Positions 53,181-62,413 of a stretch of 64,000 nucleotides of DNA are shown piece after piece. Origin of the DNA: Prevotella sp. E15-22 (GTDB lineage: Bacteria > Bacteroidota > Bacteroidia > Bacteroidales > Bacteroidaceae); NCBI RefSeq assembly GCF_023204875.1, contig NZ_CP096247.1, positions 1,178,001-1,242,000 on the forward strand, read 5' to 3'. The translations under genes were made by a program, and so were the position numbers. Below the pieces are notes generated by a model, which was given only the letters and a program-made list of their open reading frames with translations, did no database searches and was not told the DNA's origin. Within the stretch, counting starts at the first letter, position 1. Every line of letters starts with the position of its first letter.

Positions 53181-54848
53181 ATGAAAAAAGGAACAATTCT
53201 TTCTTTGTCTACAGCAACGGCATTGTGTCTGTCGCTGGTGACATCGTGTGCAACGAAAATGGCTGACTATGCCACAGAAAAGTTGACCACAGTGGGCAAT
53301 CCTTATTTGCCCCTGTGGGAGCATATTCCCGATGGCGAGCCCTATGTGTTTGATGACCCTGATAACCCAGGTAAACAGCGCGTATATATATATGGTTCGC
53401 ACGACGATTTGATTACAGAATATTGCGGTCGTGACCAGGTAGTATGGTCGGCCCCTGTGGAAGATTTGACGCAGTGGCGCTATGATGGTGTGATTCTTGT
53501 AGTTGACAAGAATCGCGACGGTGAGAAGTTTGATAGTGCAGGAACGGCCGATGTCCTTTATGCCCCCGATGTGACGTTGGTCACCGATTCGACCGGCAAG
53601 AAGACCTATTACCTCTTTCCAAACGATCAGACGGGTTTTCGTAACGGACTTATTGCCAAGAGTGACAGACCAGACGGACCTTTCAAGGTGTGTAACTGGA
53701 ACAAGGAGAATCCTAATCTGGTGGATGGTGTACTGCAGTTTGATCCTGCTGTGTTTGTAGACGACGATGGCCGTGTGTATGGCTATTGGGGTTTCGAACG
53801 CAGTTATGCTGCCGAGTTTGATCCTACGACAATGGCCACTGTTAAGCCTGGCACCATGATAGTGGAGGATATGATCAGTGGTCGCAACCAGGAGGGACGC
53901 TTTAAGTTCTTTGAGGCTTCAAGCATCCGCAAAATAAAGGATAAGTATGTGTTTATCTACAGTCGCTTTACGGAGGAAGGTGAGTTCGGACTGCCCACTT
54001 CTAATTACACGCTGGCCTATGCTTATAGTGATCACCCCTTAGGACCTTGGACTTATGGCGGCACCATTATCGACGGCCGCGGTCGTGAGAAGGACGAACA
54101 AGGTAACGTAATTGCATCGGCCACGCCTGATGGCAACACCCACGGCTCTATCTGCGAAATCAATGGAAAGTGGTGGGTGTTCTATCATCGTCAGACAGGT
54201 ACGGATGAGTATGCACGTCAGGCCATGGTAGCACCTATCGAGGTGAAGGTTGAAGAGGGTGTCGGTGGTAAGGTGGAAATTAGCGAGGGTGAGTATAACT
54301 CAGAAGGATTTGCCACTAATGGATTGAATCCGCTAGAGCGTCACTCGGCTGGCATTGCTTGCTGGTATACGGGCCCGAAGCCTGCCACCCACGAATGGCC
54401 TAACAATACGTTCTATGGCTCGTATGTGGCTTCGGGCTATGGCACAGAGAGCAATTTCGACGCACCCTATGACCTGAAAAATAACACCAACGATGTGGTG
54501 AACAATACAGACGGCTCGATTGTTGGTTATAAATACTTCAACTTCAGCGATGTTGATTATGGTACTCATCTGTTTGGCCAGGACGGAAAACTTCTGCTGA
54601 ACCTGACACCACAGGGCATCGATGGCACCATAGAGATCATGGTCGATAGACCTTGGGCATCGCAGGGTATGCTCTTGGGCAAGATTGAGTTGAAGGCCGA
54701 CATGAAGCAGGAGCCGACGGAAATGAGTGTGGTGCTGCCTGATTTGTCTAAATTGGAGTATAAGCGTGCCATCTTCTTCGTTTTTAAGTCGAACATCAAG
54801 GATAGGTCGTTGTGTACACTTCATGATTTCGTGTTCACAAAAGACTGA
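53181..54848 (+). CDS. GH43-family glycoside hydrolase lipoprotein
   Basis: 555 aa from ATG 53181; the longer frame from 53064 runs through the divergent pyrB promoter region. The signal with a lipobox-like end is LCLSLVTSC. Residues about 45-385 form a five-bladed GH43-type domain: DDPDNPGKQRVYIYGSHDD (catalytic Asp), VLYAPDVTLV, FFEASSIRKIKDKYVFIYS (catalytic Glu) and GNTHGSICEINGKWWVFYHR. Residues about 420-555 look like a carbohydrate-binding beta sandwich. The family acts on arabinose- or xylose-containing plant polysaccharides; exact substrate unknown. Confidence 0.9.
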   Translation: MKKGTILSLSTATALCLSLVTSCATKMADYATEKLTTVGNPYLPLWEHIPDGEPYVFDDPDNPGKQRVYIYGSHDDLITEYCGRDQVVWSAPVEDLTQWRYDGVILVVDKNRDGEKFDSAGTADVLYAPDVTLVTDSTGKKTYYLFPNDQTGFRNGLIAKSDRPDGPFKVCNWNKENPNLVDGVLQFDPAVFVDDDGRVYGYWGFERSYAAEFDPTTMATVKPGTMIVEDMISGRNQEGRFKFFEASSIRKIKDKYVFIYSRFTEEGEFGLPTSNYTLAYAYSDHPLGPWTYGGTIIDGRGREKDEQGNVIASATPDGNTHGSICEINGKWWVFYHRQTGTDEYARQAMVAPIEVKVEEGVGGKVEISEGEYNSEGFATNGLNPLERHSAGIACWYTGPKPATHEWPNNTFYGSYVASGYGTESNFDAPYDLKNNTNDVVNNTDGSIVGYKYFNFSDVDYGTHLFGQDGKLLLNLTPQGIDGTIEIMVDRPWASQGMLLGKIELKADMKQEPTEMSVVLPDLSKLEYKRAIFFVFKSNIKDRSLCTLHDFVFTKD

Positions 54849-54867
54849 AAACGGAGCTAACACAAGA

Positions 54868-54904
54868 AATGAGCGAAGAAAATTTGGTTCTTCGCTCATT
54901 TTTA
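54868..54904 (+). terminator. Terminator of the GH43 gene
   Basis: A perfect 14-bp stem, AAATGAGCGAAGAA with TTCTTCGCTCATTT, closes in TTT. Its loop holds the -33 element of the fabD promoter. Confidence 0.88.
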
Positions 54905-54914
54905 TATACCTTTG
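54884..54914 (+). promoter_or_regulatory. fabD promoter embedded in the terminator
   Basis: TTTG (54884-54887) lies in the loop of the preceding terminator; 19 bp later comes TACCTTTG (54907-54914). Confidence 0.75.
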
Positions 54915-54956
54915 CACCCGCAAACATTTATTCATCAATAAATTAAGTAGAAAAAA

Positions 54957-55844
54957 ATGAAAGCATTCGTATTCCCAGGACAGGGAGCACAGTTCGTAGG
55001 AATGGGTAAGGACCTCTACGACAACAACGCAACAGCTAAAGAACTTTTTGAGAAAGCAAACGAGATTCTCGGTTACAGAATCACAGATATTATGTTCGCC
55101 GGTACTGACGACGACTTGAAGCAGACTAAGGTTACTCAGCCTGCCGTATTCCTTCACAGTGTTATCTCTGCAATCTGCATGGGTGATGCTTTCCAGCCCG
55201 CTATGACCGCAGGTCACTCTCTTGGAGAGTTCTCTGCTCTTGTGGCTGCTGGTGCTCTCAGTTTTGAGGATGGCCTGAAATTGGTTTACGCACGTGCCAT
55301 GGCTATGCAGAAGGCATGTGAGGCTGCACCTTCAACGATGGCCGCTATCATCGGTTTGCCTGATGAGAAGGTTGAGGAGGTGTGTGCAGGCATCAATCGT
55401 GAGGGTAATATTGTGGTTTGCGCAAACTACAACAACCCAGGCCAGTTGGTTATTTCTGGCAATGTGGATGCCATTAACGAGGCTTGTGAACAGTTGAAGG
55501 CAGCAGGTGCAAAGCGTGCTCTTCCCCTGAAGGTGGGCGGCGCTTTCCATAGTCCTTTGATGCAGCCCGCTAAGGATGAACTTCAGGCTGCTATCGAGAA
55601 GACAGAGTTCCAGACTCCTAAGTGCCCCGTTTATCAGAACGTGGATGGCAAGCCTCATACCGAACCTGCTGAGATTAAGAAGAACCTCATTGCTCAGCTC
55701 ACCTCTTCTGTACGTTGGACGCAGTGTGTTCAGAACATGATTGCTGATGGTGCCGACGACTTCACAGAGTGTGGCCCTGGTAAGGCACTTCAGGGCATGA
55801 TTGCCAAGATTAACAAGGAAGTAAGTGCTCATGGCATTGAATAA
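54957..55844 (+). CDS. fabD: Malonyl-CoA:ACP transacylase
   Basis: 295 aa. It loads malonate onto acyl carrier protein for fatty acid synthesis. The nucleophile is S88 in GHSLGEFSAL, the catalytic His lies in GGAFHSPLM, and VFPGQGAQFVGMG is the typical N-terminus. The gene overlaps the following amylase-like gene by 14 nt. Codon use is strongly biased, as in highly expressed genes. Confidence 0.96.
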   Translation: MKAFVFPGQGAQFVGMGKDLYDNNATAKELFEKANEILGYRITDIMFAGTDDDLKQTKVTQPAVFLHSVISAICMGDAFQPAMTAGHSLGEFSALVAAGALSFEDGLKLVYARAMAMQKACEAAPSTMAAIIGLPDEKVEEVCAGINREGNIVVCANYNNPGQLVISGNVDAINEACEQLKAAGAKRALPLKVGGAFHSPLMQPAKDELQAAIEKTEFQTPKCPVYQNVDGKPHTEPAEIKKNLIAQLTSSVRWTQCVQNMIADGADDFTECGPGKALQGMIAKINKEVSAHGIE

Positions 55845-57453
55845 AATAATCATCTATCAGATTTTTACCCGTCTTTATGGTCATCGTAACAATAACCCCA
55901 AAGTTAATGGTACGATAGAGGAAAACGGATGTGGAAAACTGAACGACTTCACGCCCAGCGTCCTGAAGAAAATCAGGGAGTTGGGCGTGACTCATATTTG
56001 GTATACTGGTATCATTCGTCACGCCACGATGACCGATTATACCCGTTACGGCATTCCCCGTCAGCATCCTGCAGTTGTGAAGGGTAGGGCAGGTTCGCCT
56101 TATGCCATTACAGACTATTACGACATTGATCCAGATTTGGCTGTTGATGTAGACAAGCGCATGGAGGAATTCGAGAAACTTGTTAGTCGAACCCATCGTG
56201 CCGGCTTGAAGATGATTATTGACTTCGTGCCAAATCATGTGGCTCGACAGTATAAGAGCATTTGTAAGCCACAAAGTGTACGTGATCTAGGTGAAGACGA
56301 TCATACAGACGAAGGATTTAATCCTGTAACGAATAATTTTTATTATTGTGTAGGTCAGTCGTTTATGCCATATTTTGACCTCTATCATGGAGAGGTTGAA
56401 CCCTATTCGGAAATGCCAGCCAAGGCTACAGGCAATGATTGTTTTAGCAATGCTCCCGGTTGCAATGATTGGTATGAGACCGTGAAATTGAACTATGGCG
56501 TGGATTATTATGCTGGCGGCATAGGGTACTTTGATCCTGTTCCCAATACTTGGGAGAAAATGCTTCATATTCTGCTTTTCTGGGCTTCTAAGGGTGTTGA
56601 TGCATTTCGTTGCGATATGGCTGAGATGGTACCAGCGGAGTTTTGGGCCTGGGCAACAGCTAAGGTTCGCGAGAAGTATCCCGATATCCGTTTTATTGGC
56701 GAGGTGTATAATCCTGCGTTGTATCGTCGTTATATCAGCTCTGGATTTGATTATCTCTACGACAAAGTAGGAATGTATGATGCCATGCGTGATGTAATCT
56801 GTCATCGTCGTAATACCGATGCCATCACATGGGCTTGGCAGCAGACCGATGATATACGTGACCATATGCTCTATTTCCTGGAGAATCACGATGAGCAACG
56901 TGTTGCTAGTGACTTCTTTGCTGGAGCTGGCGAGAAAGCTATTCCCGCTTTTGTGGTCTCAGCTTTGCTACAGCAGAATCCTTTGATGATTTATTTCGGT
57001 CAGGAATGGGGTGAGCGTGGTATGGATGCTGAGGGATTCAGTGGGCGGGATGGTCGCACCACGATTTTTGATTATTGGTCGTTGGATATGCGTTTTACGC
57101 CCTTAACACTAGTTTATAATAAGGTGCTTGACATCGCCCTTCATGAGAAAGCTATCTCACAAGGTCTTACCTTTGACGTGATGTATGTTAATCGTCAGTA
57201 TCATCGTCAATATGCCTTCTTGCGTAAGGCTGACAAGGACGTATTGCTTGTAGTGGTCAACTTCGACGATGTACCCATGACGATGAATCTTACCGTTCCG
57301 TCTCATGCTTTTGATTATCTGGGACTTCAAGAAAAGTGCTATCAAGCTATAGATCTCCTTTCTGGTCAGCACGTCTCGCTTGCTTTCATGCGTGATTGTC
57401 AGGTAGCCATACCTCTTGAAGCGCGTGGGTCTGTAGTATATAAGTTTAAATAG
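55831..57453 (+). CDS. GH13 alpha-amylase-family protein
   Basis: 540 aa from ATG 55831, inside the end of fabD in another frame; a GTG two codons earlier is also possible. No signal peptide, so cytosolic. The catalytic residues are visible: nucleophile Asp in AFRCDMAEM, acid Glu in FIGEVYNP, and Asp in FLENHDEQRV, plus IDFVPNHVAR. The C-terminal beta domain ends near 540. Probably acts on alpha-glucans or maltodextrins; overlap with a fatty-acid gene is unusual. Confidence 0.92.
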   Translation: MALNKIIIYQIFTRLYGHRNNNPKVNGTIEENGCGKLNDFTPSVLKKIRELGVTHIWYTGIIRHATMTDYTRYGIPRQHPAVVKGRAGSPYAITDYYDIDPDLAVDVDKRMEEFEKLVSRTHRAGLKMIIDFVPNHVARQYKSICKPQSVRDLGEDDHTDEGFNPVTNNFYYCVGQSFMPYFDLYHGEVEPYSEMPAKATGNDCFSNAPGCNDWYETVKLNYGVDYYAGGIGYFDPVPNTWEKMLHILLFWASKGVDAFRCDMAEMVPAEFWAWATAKVREKYPDIRFIGEVYNPALYRRYISSGFDYLYDKVGMYDAMRDVICHRRNTDAITWAWQQTDDIRDHMLYFLENHDEQRVASDFFAGAGEKAIPAFVVSALLQQNPLMIYFGQEWGERGMDAEGFSGRDGRTTIFDYWSLDMRFTPLTLVYNKVLDIALHEKAISQGLTFDVMYVNRQYHRQYAFLRKADKDVLLVVVNFDDVPMTMNLTVPSHAFDYLGLQEKCYQAIDLLSGQHVSLAFMRDCQVAIPLEARGSVVYKFK

Positions 57454-57461
57454 GGGAGAAT

Positions 57462-58280
57462 ATGAATGAACGAATAAAATTGGAAGAGCTGACGAGAAAA
57501 GTATGTGAGATAGCAAAGCAGGCAGGAGCCTATATCAGAGAAGAAAGGCGAAAATTCTCGTTGCAGAATGTGGAACGTAAGCATGCACACGACTATGTGT
57601 CGTATGTTGACAAAGGCTCGGAGGAGAAAATCGTGTGCGCTCTTCGAAAACTTTTGCCCGAGGCGGGATTCATAACGGAAGAGGGGACAACGAAGGTAAA
57701 CGATAGTTCGTCTGTTGAGCGTCAATCCTCAGATTTTATATGGGTAGTGGATCCTTTGGATGGCACTACGAACTTTATTCACCAGTATGCACCTTATGCC
57801 GTTAGTATCGCTCTGTTACATGGAAAAGAGGTGCTAGTAGGTGTGGTTTATGAGGTGTGCCACGATGAGTGCTATTATGCTTGGAAGGGTGGTGGAGCCT
57901 ATATGGATGGAACACCCTTGCAAGTTAGTGACCAGAAGATTCAGGATGCATTACTCTGTTTGCAGTTACCTTATAACAGTGATGCCTACAAACCCATAAT
58001 TAATCATTTGATAAGCCATTTCTATGGTCAGGTGGGTAGTATTCGCATGTGTGGTTCGGCAGCCATGGCATTATGTTATGTGGCTTCAGGTCGCTATGAT
58101 GGTTATGCAGAGAAGTATATTGGTCAATGGGACTTCATGGCAGGTGCACTGATTGTGAAAGAGGCCGGCGGCATGGTGACAAACTATGAGGGGAGTGACG
58201 ACTTTACGCAGGGTAATAATGTCGTGGCTACGAATGGCGTGATTCAGCCAGATTTGTTGAACGTGATAAAAACTGCATAA
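57462..58280 (+). CDS. Inositol-monophosphatase-family phosphatase
   Basis: 272 aa. Metal-binding motifs typical of the family: EEGT (Glu), WVVDPLDGTTNF (Asp residues) and GQWDFMAGALI (Asp). The family hydrolyses inositol-1-phosphate or related sugar or nucleotide phosphates (CysQ-like). Substrate uncertain. Lies 8 nt after the amylase-like gene and 4 nt before the next, in the fabD operon. Confidence 0.92.
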   Translation: MNERIKLEELTRKVCEIAKQAGAYIREERRKFSLQNVERKHAHDYVSYVDKGSEEKIVCALRKLLPEAGFITEEGTTKVNDSSSVERQSSDFIWVVDPLDGTTNFIHQYAPYAVSIALLHGKEVLVGVVYEVCHDECYYAWKGGGAYMDGTPLQVSDQKIQDALLCLQLPYNSDAYKPIINHLISHFYGQVGSIRMCGSAAMALCYVASGRYDGYAEKYIGQWDFMAGALIVKEAGGMVTNYEGSDDFTQGNNVVATNGVIQPDLLNVIKTA

Positions 58281-58284
58281 TACG

Positions 58285-58752
58285 ATGGAGGAGTACGTTT
58301 TTAATGAACACAATAAGGAGGAGTTTCCACCAGCACATACGGCTGAACACTTGTTAAACCAGACGATGATAAGGCTGTTTGGATGTGGCAGGAGTTGTAA
58401 CGCCCATGTGGAAAGGAAGAAAAGCAAGATGAGTTTTATTTTGGACCATAAGCCGTCGAGACAAGAAGAGAAGGAAATTGAGCGACGGATGAACGAGTTG
58501 ATTGCTGACGATTTACCAGTGACGTATGAGTTTGTTACACGTGACAATCTGCCCGATGGTGTTGCGCTGGATCGTTTGCCTGCGGATGCCAGTGAGACCA
58601 TCAGATTGGTTCGCATTGGTGACTATGATGTATGTCCGTGTATTGGTAAGCATGTGCGTTCAACGAGTCAGATAGGACGTTTCGAGATGCTTGGAACGAA
58701 TTGGGATGAACAGAATCGTTCTTTTAGGGTTAGGTTCAAGATAGTACAGTAA
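58285..58752 (+). CDS. AlaX-like stand-alone tRNA-editing domain
   Basis: 155 aa. It has the metal motifs of the second additional domain of alanyl/threonyl-tRNA synthetases: HTAEHLL (HxxxH) and CPCIGKHV (CxxxH). Free proteins of this type (AlaX) hydrolyse mischarged tRNA such as Ser-tRNA(Ala). It lacks the N-terminal beta-barrel and the C-terminal part of longer AlaX forms. It closes the fabD operon; a strong terminator follows. Confidence 0.85.
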   Translation: MEEYVFNEHNKEEFPPAHTAEHLLNQTMIRLFGCGRSCNAHVERKKSKMSFILDHKPSRQEEKEIERRMNELIADDLPVTYEFVTRDNLPDGVALDRLPADASETIRLVRIGDYDVCPCIGKHVRSTSQIGRFEMLGTNWDEQNRSFRVRFKIVQ

Positions 58753-58757
58753 TAAAG

Positions 58758-58798
58758 GCGAAAAGCGGCATTTGTCAATGACAGATGCCGCTTTTCGC
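58758..58798. terminator. Bidirectional terminator
   Basis: The stem GCGAAAAGCGGCATTTGT / ACAGATGCCGCTTTTCGC has one mismatch. It separates the convergent AlaX-like and endonuclease/phosphatase genes. Confidence 0.9.
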
Positions 58799-58815
58799 TT
58801 GATAATGTTTATTAT

Positions 58816-59871
58816 TTAAAAGAGTATTTTCATAAACACAGGATAGTGGTCTGAGTAGGTGAGGTCGGTCTTATAGTAAGTCTCGCCTTCAAACTGTTGG
58901 TCATGGAAGATGTAGTCTATACGGACAATCTTTTTGCCTGTATAGGTATACATCAGACCTTTTCCGCATTCCTTGAAACCATCAATAAGGTCGCCAAGCA
59001 TGGTGTTGTAGACATAGGAATAAGGCACATCGTTAAAATCACCACAGACAATAGCCGGATACTGTGACTGGCGTATCTCCTCCGCAACAAGGTCGGCTTG
59101 GCGTGCACGGATAGCCATTCCTCGTGTGTAGTTGCCATAGATGGCACTTATCAAGGCATTATCCTCAACCGACTGGCCTTTCATCTCCATTTTTGCTGCG
59201 CGATGAAGCACGCCGTTGAAACCTGTGGTCTCCAAATGTACGTTGAACACGCGAACGATTCGGCCATTGATATCAATGTCGGCCCACATACCACTATTGT
59301 TCGTAGCCCCGAAGTCGATAACGTCGTGGCGCGCAATGGGGTATCGACTGTAAATAATCATGTCGCTTCGACCGAAGCAGAAATATGGGAAATACTCCTT
59401 GTAGCTGTTAGAGTTTATCTTATCACCACTGGTGTCAAGGTATTCTTGCATGCAGAGAATGTCGATGTTGTCGCGCTTCATCTCGGCAAGAATATCCAAG
59501 GCTTTGAAGCCAGATGTCTCTCGGCCGAAGAGTGCTACGTTATAGGTGGCAACCTTGATGCCTGAGCGTTCGGTCTCGCCGTTGTGGAAGACCCCCAACT
59601 GATATACTGTACCAAGATAGGGAATGCAACATAGAAGGGTGACCACGGGGATGGCCATCCAATGCCAGCGACGACGAATGGCCCAACAGACGGCTGTAAT
59701 GATATTGCCAGCAATAAGAAATGGCAGTATGTATACGAGCATTGCCATGGCTGTACCCTTAGCGGGGTCGGCCGTGCCACCGAAAAGACCAAAAAGAGTG
59801 AAGATTGCTATCAGCGTTGTGATGAGCAAGAACATGAATGAAATGTACTTAATGACGCCTTTTTTTGCCAT
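58816..59871 (-). CDS. Membrane-anchored endonuclease/exonuclease/phosphatase-family protein
   Basis: 351 aa. Three hydrophobic segments within the first ~100 residues (IKYISFMFLLITTLIAIFTL, then AMLVYILPFLIAGNIITAV and a third near VVTLLCCIPYLGTV). The catalytic fold follows, with VATYNVALFG, MQEYLD, CGDFNDVPYSYV and YSDHYPVFM. Members cut phosphodiesters or remove phosphates from lipids or sugars. The substrate cannot be told. It lies 12 nt after the hybrid kinase gene. Confidence 0.9.
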   Translation of the reverse strand: MAKKGVIKYISFMFLLITTLIAIFTLFGLFGGTADPAKGTAMAMLVYILPFLIAGNIITAVCWAIRRRWHWMAIPVVTLLCCIPYLGTVYQLGVFHNGETERSGIKVATYNVALFGRETSGFKALDILAEMKRDNIDILCMQEYLDTSGDKINSNSYKEYFPYFCFGRSDMIIYSRYPIARHDVIDFGATNNSGMWADIDINGRIVRVFNVHLETTGFNGVLHRAAKMEMKGQSVEDNALISAIYGNYTRGMAIRARQADLVAEEIRQSQYPAIVCGDFNDVPYSYVYNTMLGDLIDGFKECGKGLMYTYTGKKIVRIDYIFHDQQFEGETYYKTDLTYSDHYPVFMKILF

Positions 59872-59883
59872 TAGGATAGATGA

Positions 59884-61134
59884 TTATGAACCAATGTAAT
59901 GCTTGATGAGTTCAATGAGGTCCTCGACCTTGAAGGGCTTTGCCATGAAATCATTGCAACCGGCAGCTTTGGCTTCGCGAATGTTCTCAGGGAATGCAAA
60001 GGCACTGAGGGCAATGATGGGTACATCTTGGTTGACCTCTTTGATAATACGTGTAGCATCAAGTCCGTCCATCTCAGGCATGCGGATATCCATCAGAATC
60101 AAGTCGGGCTTATCTTCCTCGTACATGGTAACTGCTTCGATACCATTGTGGGCTCGAAGCAAATTGTAGCGCTTTTGAAGCACAATGCGTACCAATTCAA
60201 AGTTGCTTTCCTCGTCTTCGGCCACGAGAATGGTCTTCATGGCTTTTTGGTCAGGGTGATTGCTAACACGCAAGGTACGCATGTTGTTTGCCGAACGATT
60301 GCTGATAGACATGCCTCCCACATTGCCGGTGAATGGCATGGTAAAGGTAAAGACAGAACCTTCGCCCAGGGTAGACTTGACTTCAATATGTCCTCCCATC
60401 TTTTCGACAATGATGCGGCAGAGGGCTAAGCCGAGACCAAATCCACGTTGTTGCTCGGCATCCTTCGATGCATATGTGTCGAAGATGTGGTCAATAAACT
60501 TTGGATCAATGCCCGAACCGGTGTCTGCCACGTAGAATTCAATCTCCTCGGTGTTGTTAATAAGTCGATAGCCGTAAGAGATAGTTCCGCGTGGAGTGTG
60601 TTTCAATGCATTGGAAATGAGATTTGAGAAAACCTGTGTTAGGCGATTCTCATCGGTATTCATCACAGCGGGAAGCTCTGGTTTCTTCCAGTTGAGAATA
60701 ACTGTTTCGGGACAACGGAACTTAAACAGCTGTTTGATACTGTTCATCAGCATGTTTAGATCGGTTGGATTCTTCTTGATGACAATTTCGCCAGACTCCA
60801 CACGTGAGAGGTCAAGGATTTCGTTGACCAAACTAAGCAGGCGGCTATTATTGCTCTCAATAATCTCCATGTAGTTTAGACGCTCTTCCTGAGAGTCAGT
60901 TTCGGCCATCACACGAGAAAATCCCTCAATGGCATTGAGGGGAGTACGAATCTCATGGGACATGTTTGCCAAGAACAACGACTTCATCTGGCTGGCTTTT
61001 TCTGCTTTAGCCGCCTTCTCCTCGTATTCTTTCAATTTCTGGTTCGCCTGTTTCAACTGTGCATTGGCGATTTCCAGTTTTTGAACTGTCTCAGAATACT
61101 TTTGTTCTAATATCTTCTTTTCGTCCAAACTCAT
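59884..61134 (-). CDS. Cytosolic hybrid histidine kinase (HisKA-HATPase-receiver)
   Basis: 416 aa from ATG 61134 (MSLDEKKILEQ); a longer frame to 61251 overlaps the upstream gene. No signal peptide or membrane segment. Residues 5-60 are a coiled coil. The phospho-His lies in MSHEIRTPLNAIEGF, the ATP-binding N box is NLISNALKHTP, and G boxes are GFGLGLALC. The C-terminal receiver has the phospho-Asp in DLILMDIRMPEMDG. There is no output domain or partner regulator nearby. A -7 box TACTTTTG sits at 61161-61168. Confidence 0.92.
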   Translation of the reverse strand: MSLDEKKILEQKYSETVQKLEIANAQLKQANQKLKEYEEKAAKAEKASQMKSLFLANMSHEIRTPLNAIEGFSRVMAETDSQEERLNYMEIIESNNSRLLSLVNEILDLSRVESGEIVIKKNPTDLNMLMNSIKQLFKFRCPETVILNWKKPELPAVMNTDENRLTQVFSNLISNALKHTPRGTISYGYRLINNTEEIEFYVADTGSGIDPKFIDHIFDTYASKDAEQQRGFGLGLALCRIIVEKMGGHIEVKSTLGEGSVFTFTMPFTGNVGGMSISNRSANNMRTLRVSNHPDQKAMKTILVAEDEESNFELVRIVLQKRYNLLRAHNGIEAVTMYEEDKPDLILMDIRMPEMDGLDATRIIKEVNQDVPIIALSAFAFPENIREAKAAGCNDFMAKPFKVEDLIELIKHYIGS

Positions 61135-61160
61135 TCTTGATAAACAATGACTTTCGCTTG

Positions 61161-61168
61161 CAAAAGTA
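61161..61168 (-). promoter_or_regulatory. -7 box of the hybrid kinase gene
   Basis: TACTTTTG on the minus strand, 26 nt before ATG 61134, inside the 85-nt gap after the glycosyltransferase gene. Confidence 0.55.
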
Positions 61169-61219
61169 ATAAAAAAAAATGTGACAGGCGAATATTTTCC
61201 CGGGAATTTTACAAAAAAG

Positions 61220-62407
61220 TTATGCACGACGGGCTTTTTCCCACGTTCCACTGCTATGATGAGTCATCAGATAGCTTATTCCTTTGAATACGTTGAGATT
61301 CATGAACAGGAAGTAATAAGGCACGTAGAGCAATATTATCCTATGGCCGACGCGCTCCAAAGTATATCCGAGGAAGGCAGCCAAATAGAACAGTAACTGA
61401 AGAATGGCTGCAAGGGTATAGCCCCAATGCCAACAAGTGAACATCAGTATGATGTTGAGGGGGACAAGGGCAACAAGAGCTATGGGGGTAATGCTCCAAC
61501 GGAGTACACGATGGGATACGAACTGGAAGGCAACCTTGGGATGCTTAAATGGGTTCATCAGACCACGAAGCCACCAAATACTCTGCAGTCCACCTGCAGC
61601 TATGCGGCGTTTTCGTTTCGACTCTTCATCAATGTTAGCCGAGCCGTATTCCATCGCATAAGCGTCTCTAGTATAAGCAATGCGATGTCCGTCTTTGAGG
61701 ATGAGCATAGACATCATGAAATCATCAAGCAGGGCGTTGCTGGGGGCTTCACGATAGTGACTCATGCGCACAGCAAACAGCTCGCCGGCAGCACCCATGG
61801 CGGAATAGAGATCGCTGTCCCACTGTTTCAAGGTACTCTCATATTTCCAGTAGATGCCTTCTCCCTCGGCAGCGGCTTGTCCTTTGTGGCGTGCCTGAAC
61901 ACGTTTCTCGCCAGAAACACAACTGACATTGGTCTTCATGAATTGGCGCACTATCTCGCGGATGGCATCGGCGTTGAGCATCGTGTTAGCATCAGTGAAT
62001 ACCACGTATTCTGCTTTGTTCTCACGCAGACCATGTTGCATGGCTGCTGCCTTACCCTTGCGTTCTGGACTATATACAAGGGTTATGTCGGAATATGTTT
62101 GAAGGAGTTCGTTGGAGTTGTCGTTACTTCCATCGGTTACCCACATAACACATAGTTTGCTCTTAGGATAGTTTAGCTGCTGTATGTTCCTCATCTTCTC
62201 CTCAATGATGTCAGCTTCATTATAGGCACAAATCATCAAAGTAACTTGTGGGAAAAGCTCCTCGTTAAGGGGGAGGATAGGAGTTAACTCCTTGTGTATG
62301 AACAGATGCTTGACCTTAAGAATGAGATAGAGAAGTACCCCATAACCTAGATAGGTATAAATGACAAGCGCCACACAACACCAAAAAACTATCTTAAGAG
62401 TAACCAT
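61220..62407 (-). CDS. Family 2 glycosyltransferase, membrane-bound
   Basis: 395 aa. An N-terminal membrane segment (IVFWCCVALVIYTYLGYGVLL) is followed by a GT2 domain with CAYNEADIIEEKM, VTDGSNDNS (first Asp motif), VVFTDANTML (DxD-like) and a later LLDDFMMS, then two or three C-terminal membrane segments. It resembles processive polysaccharide synthases. It lies 6 nt after the partial gene at the right edge. The product is unknown. Confidence 0.9.
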   Translation of the reverse strand: MVTLKIVFWCCVALVIYTYLGYGVLLYLILKVKHLFIHKELTPILPLNEELFPQVTLMICAYNEADIIEEKMRNIQQLNYPKSKLCVMWVTDGSNDNSNELLQTYSDITLVYSPERKGKAAAMQHGLRENKAEYVVFTDANTMLNADAIREIVRQFMKTNVSCVSGEKRVQARHKGQAAAEGEGIYWKYESTLKQWDSDLYSAMGAAGELFAVRMSHYREAPSNALLDDFMMSMLILKDGHRIAYTRDAYAMEYGSANIDEESKRKRRIAAGGLQSIWWLRGLMNPFKHPKVAFQFVSHRVLRWSITPIALVALVPLNIILMFTCWHWGYTLAAILQLLFYLAAFLGYTLERVGHRIILLYVPYYFLFMNLNVFKGISYLMTHHSSGTWEKARRA

Positions 62408-62413
62408 AATTAG

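Noticed and set aside
54333..55217. Minus-strand open frame opposite the GH43 end and fabD
   Set aside because: It spans a strong terminator, a promoter and two recognised genes on the other strand.
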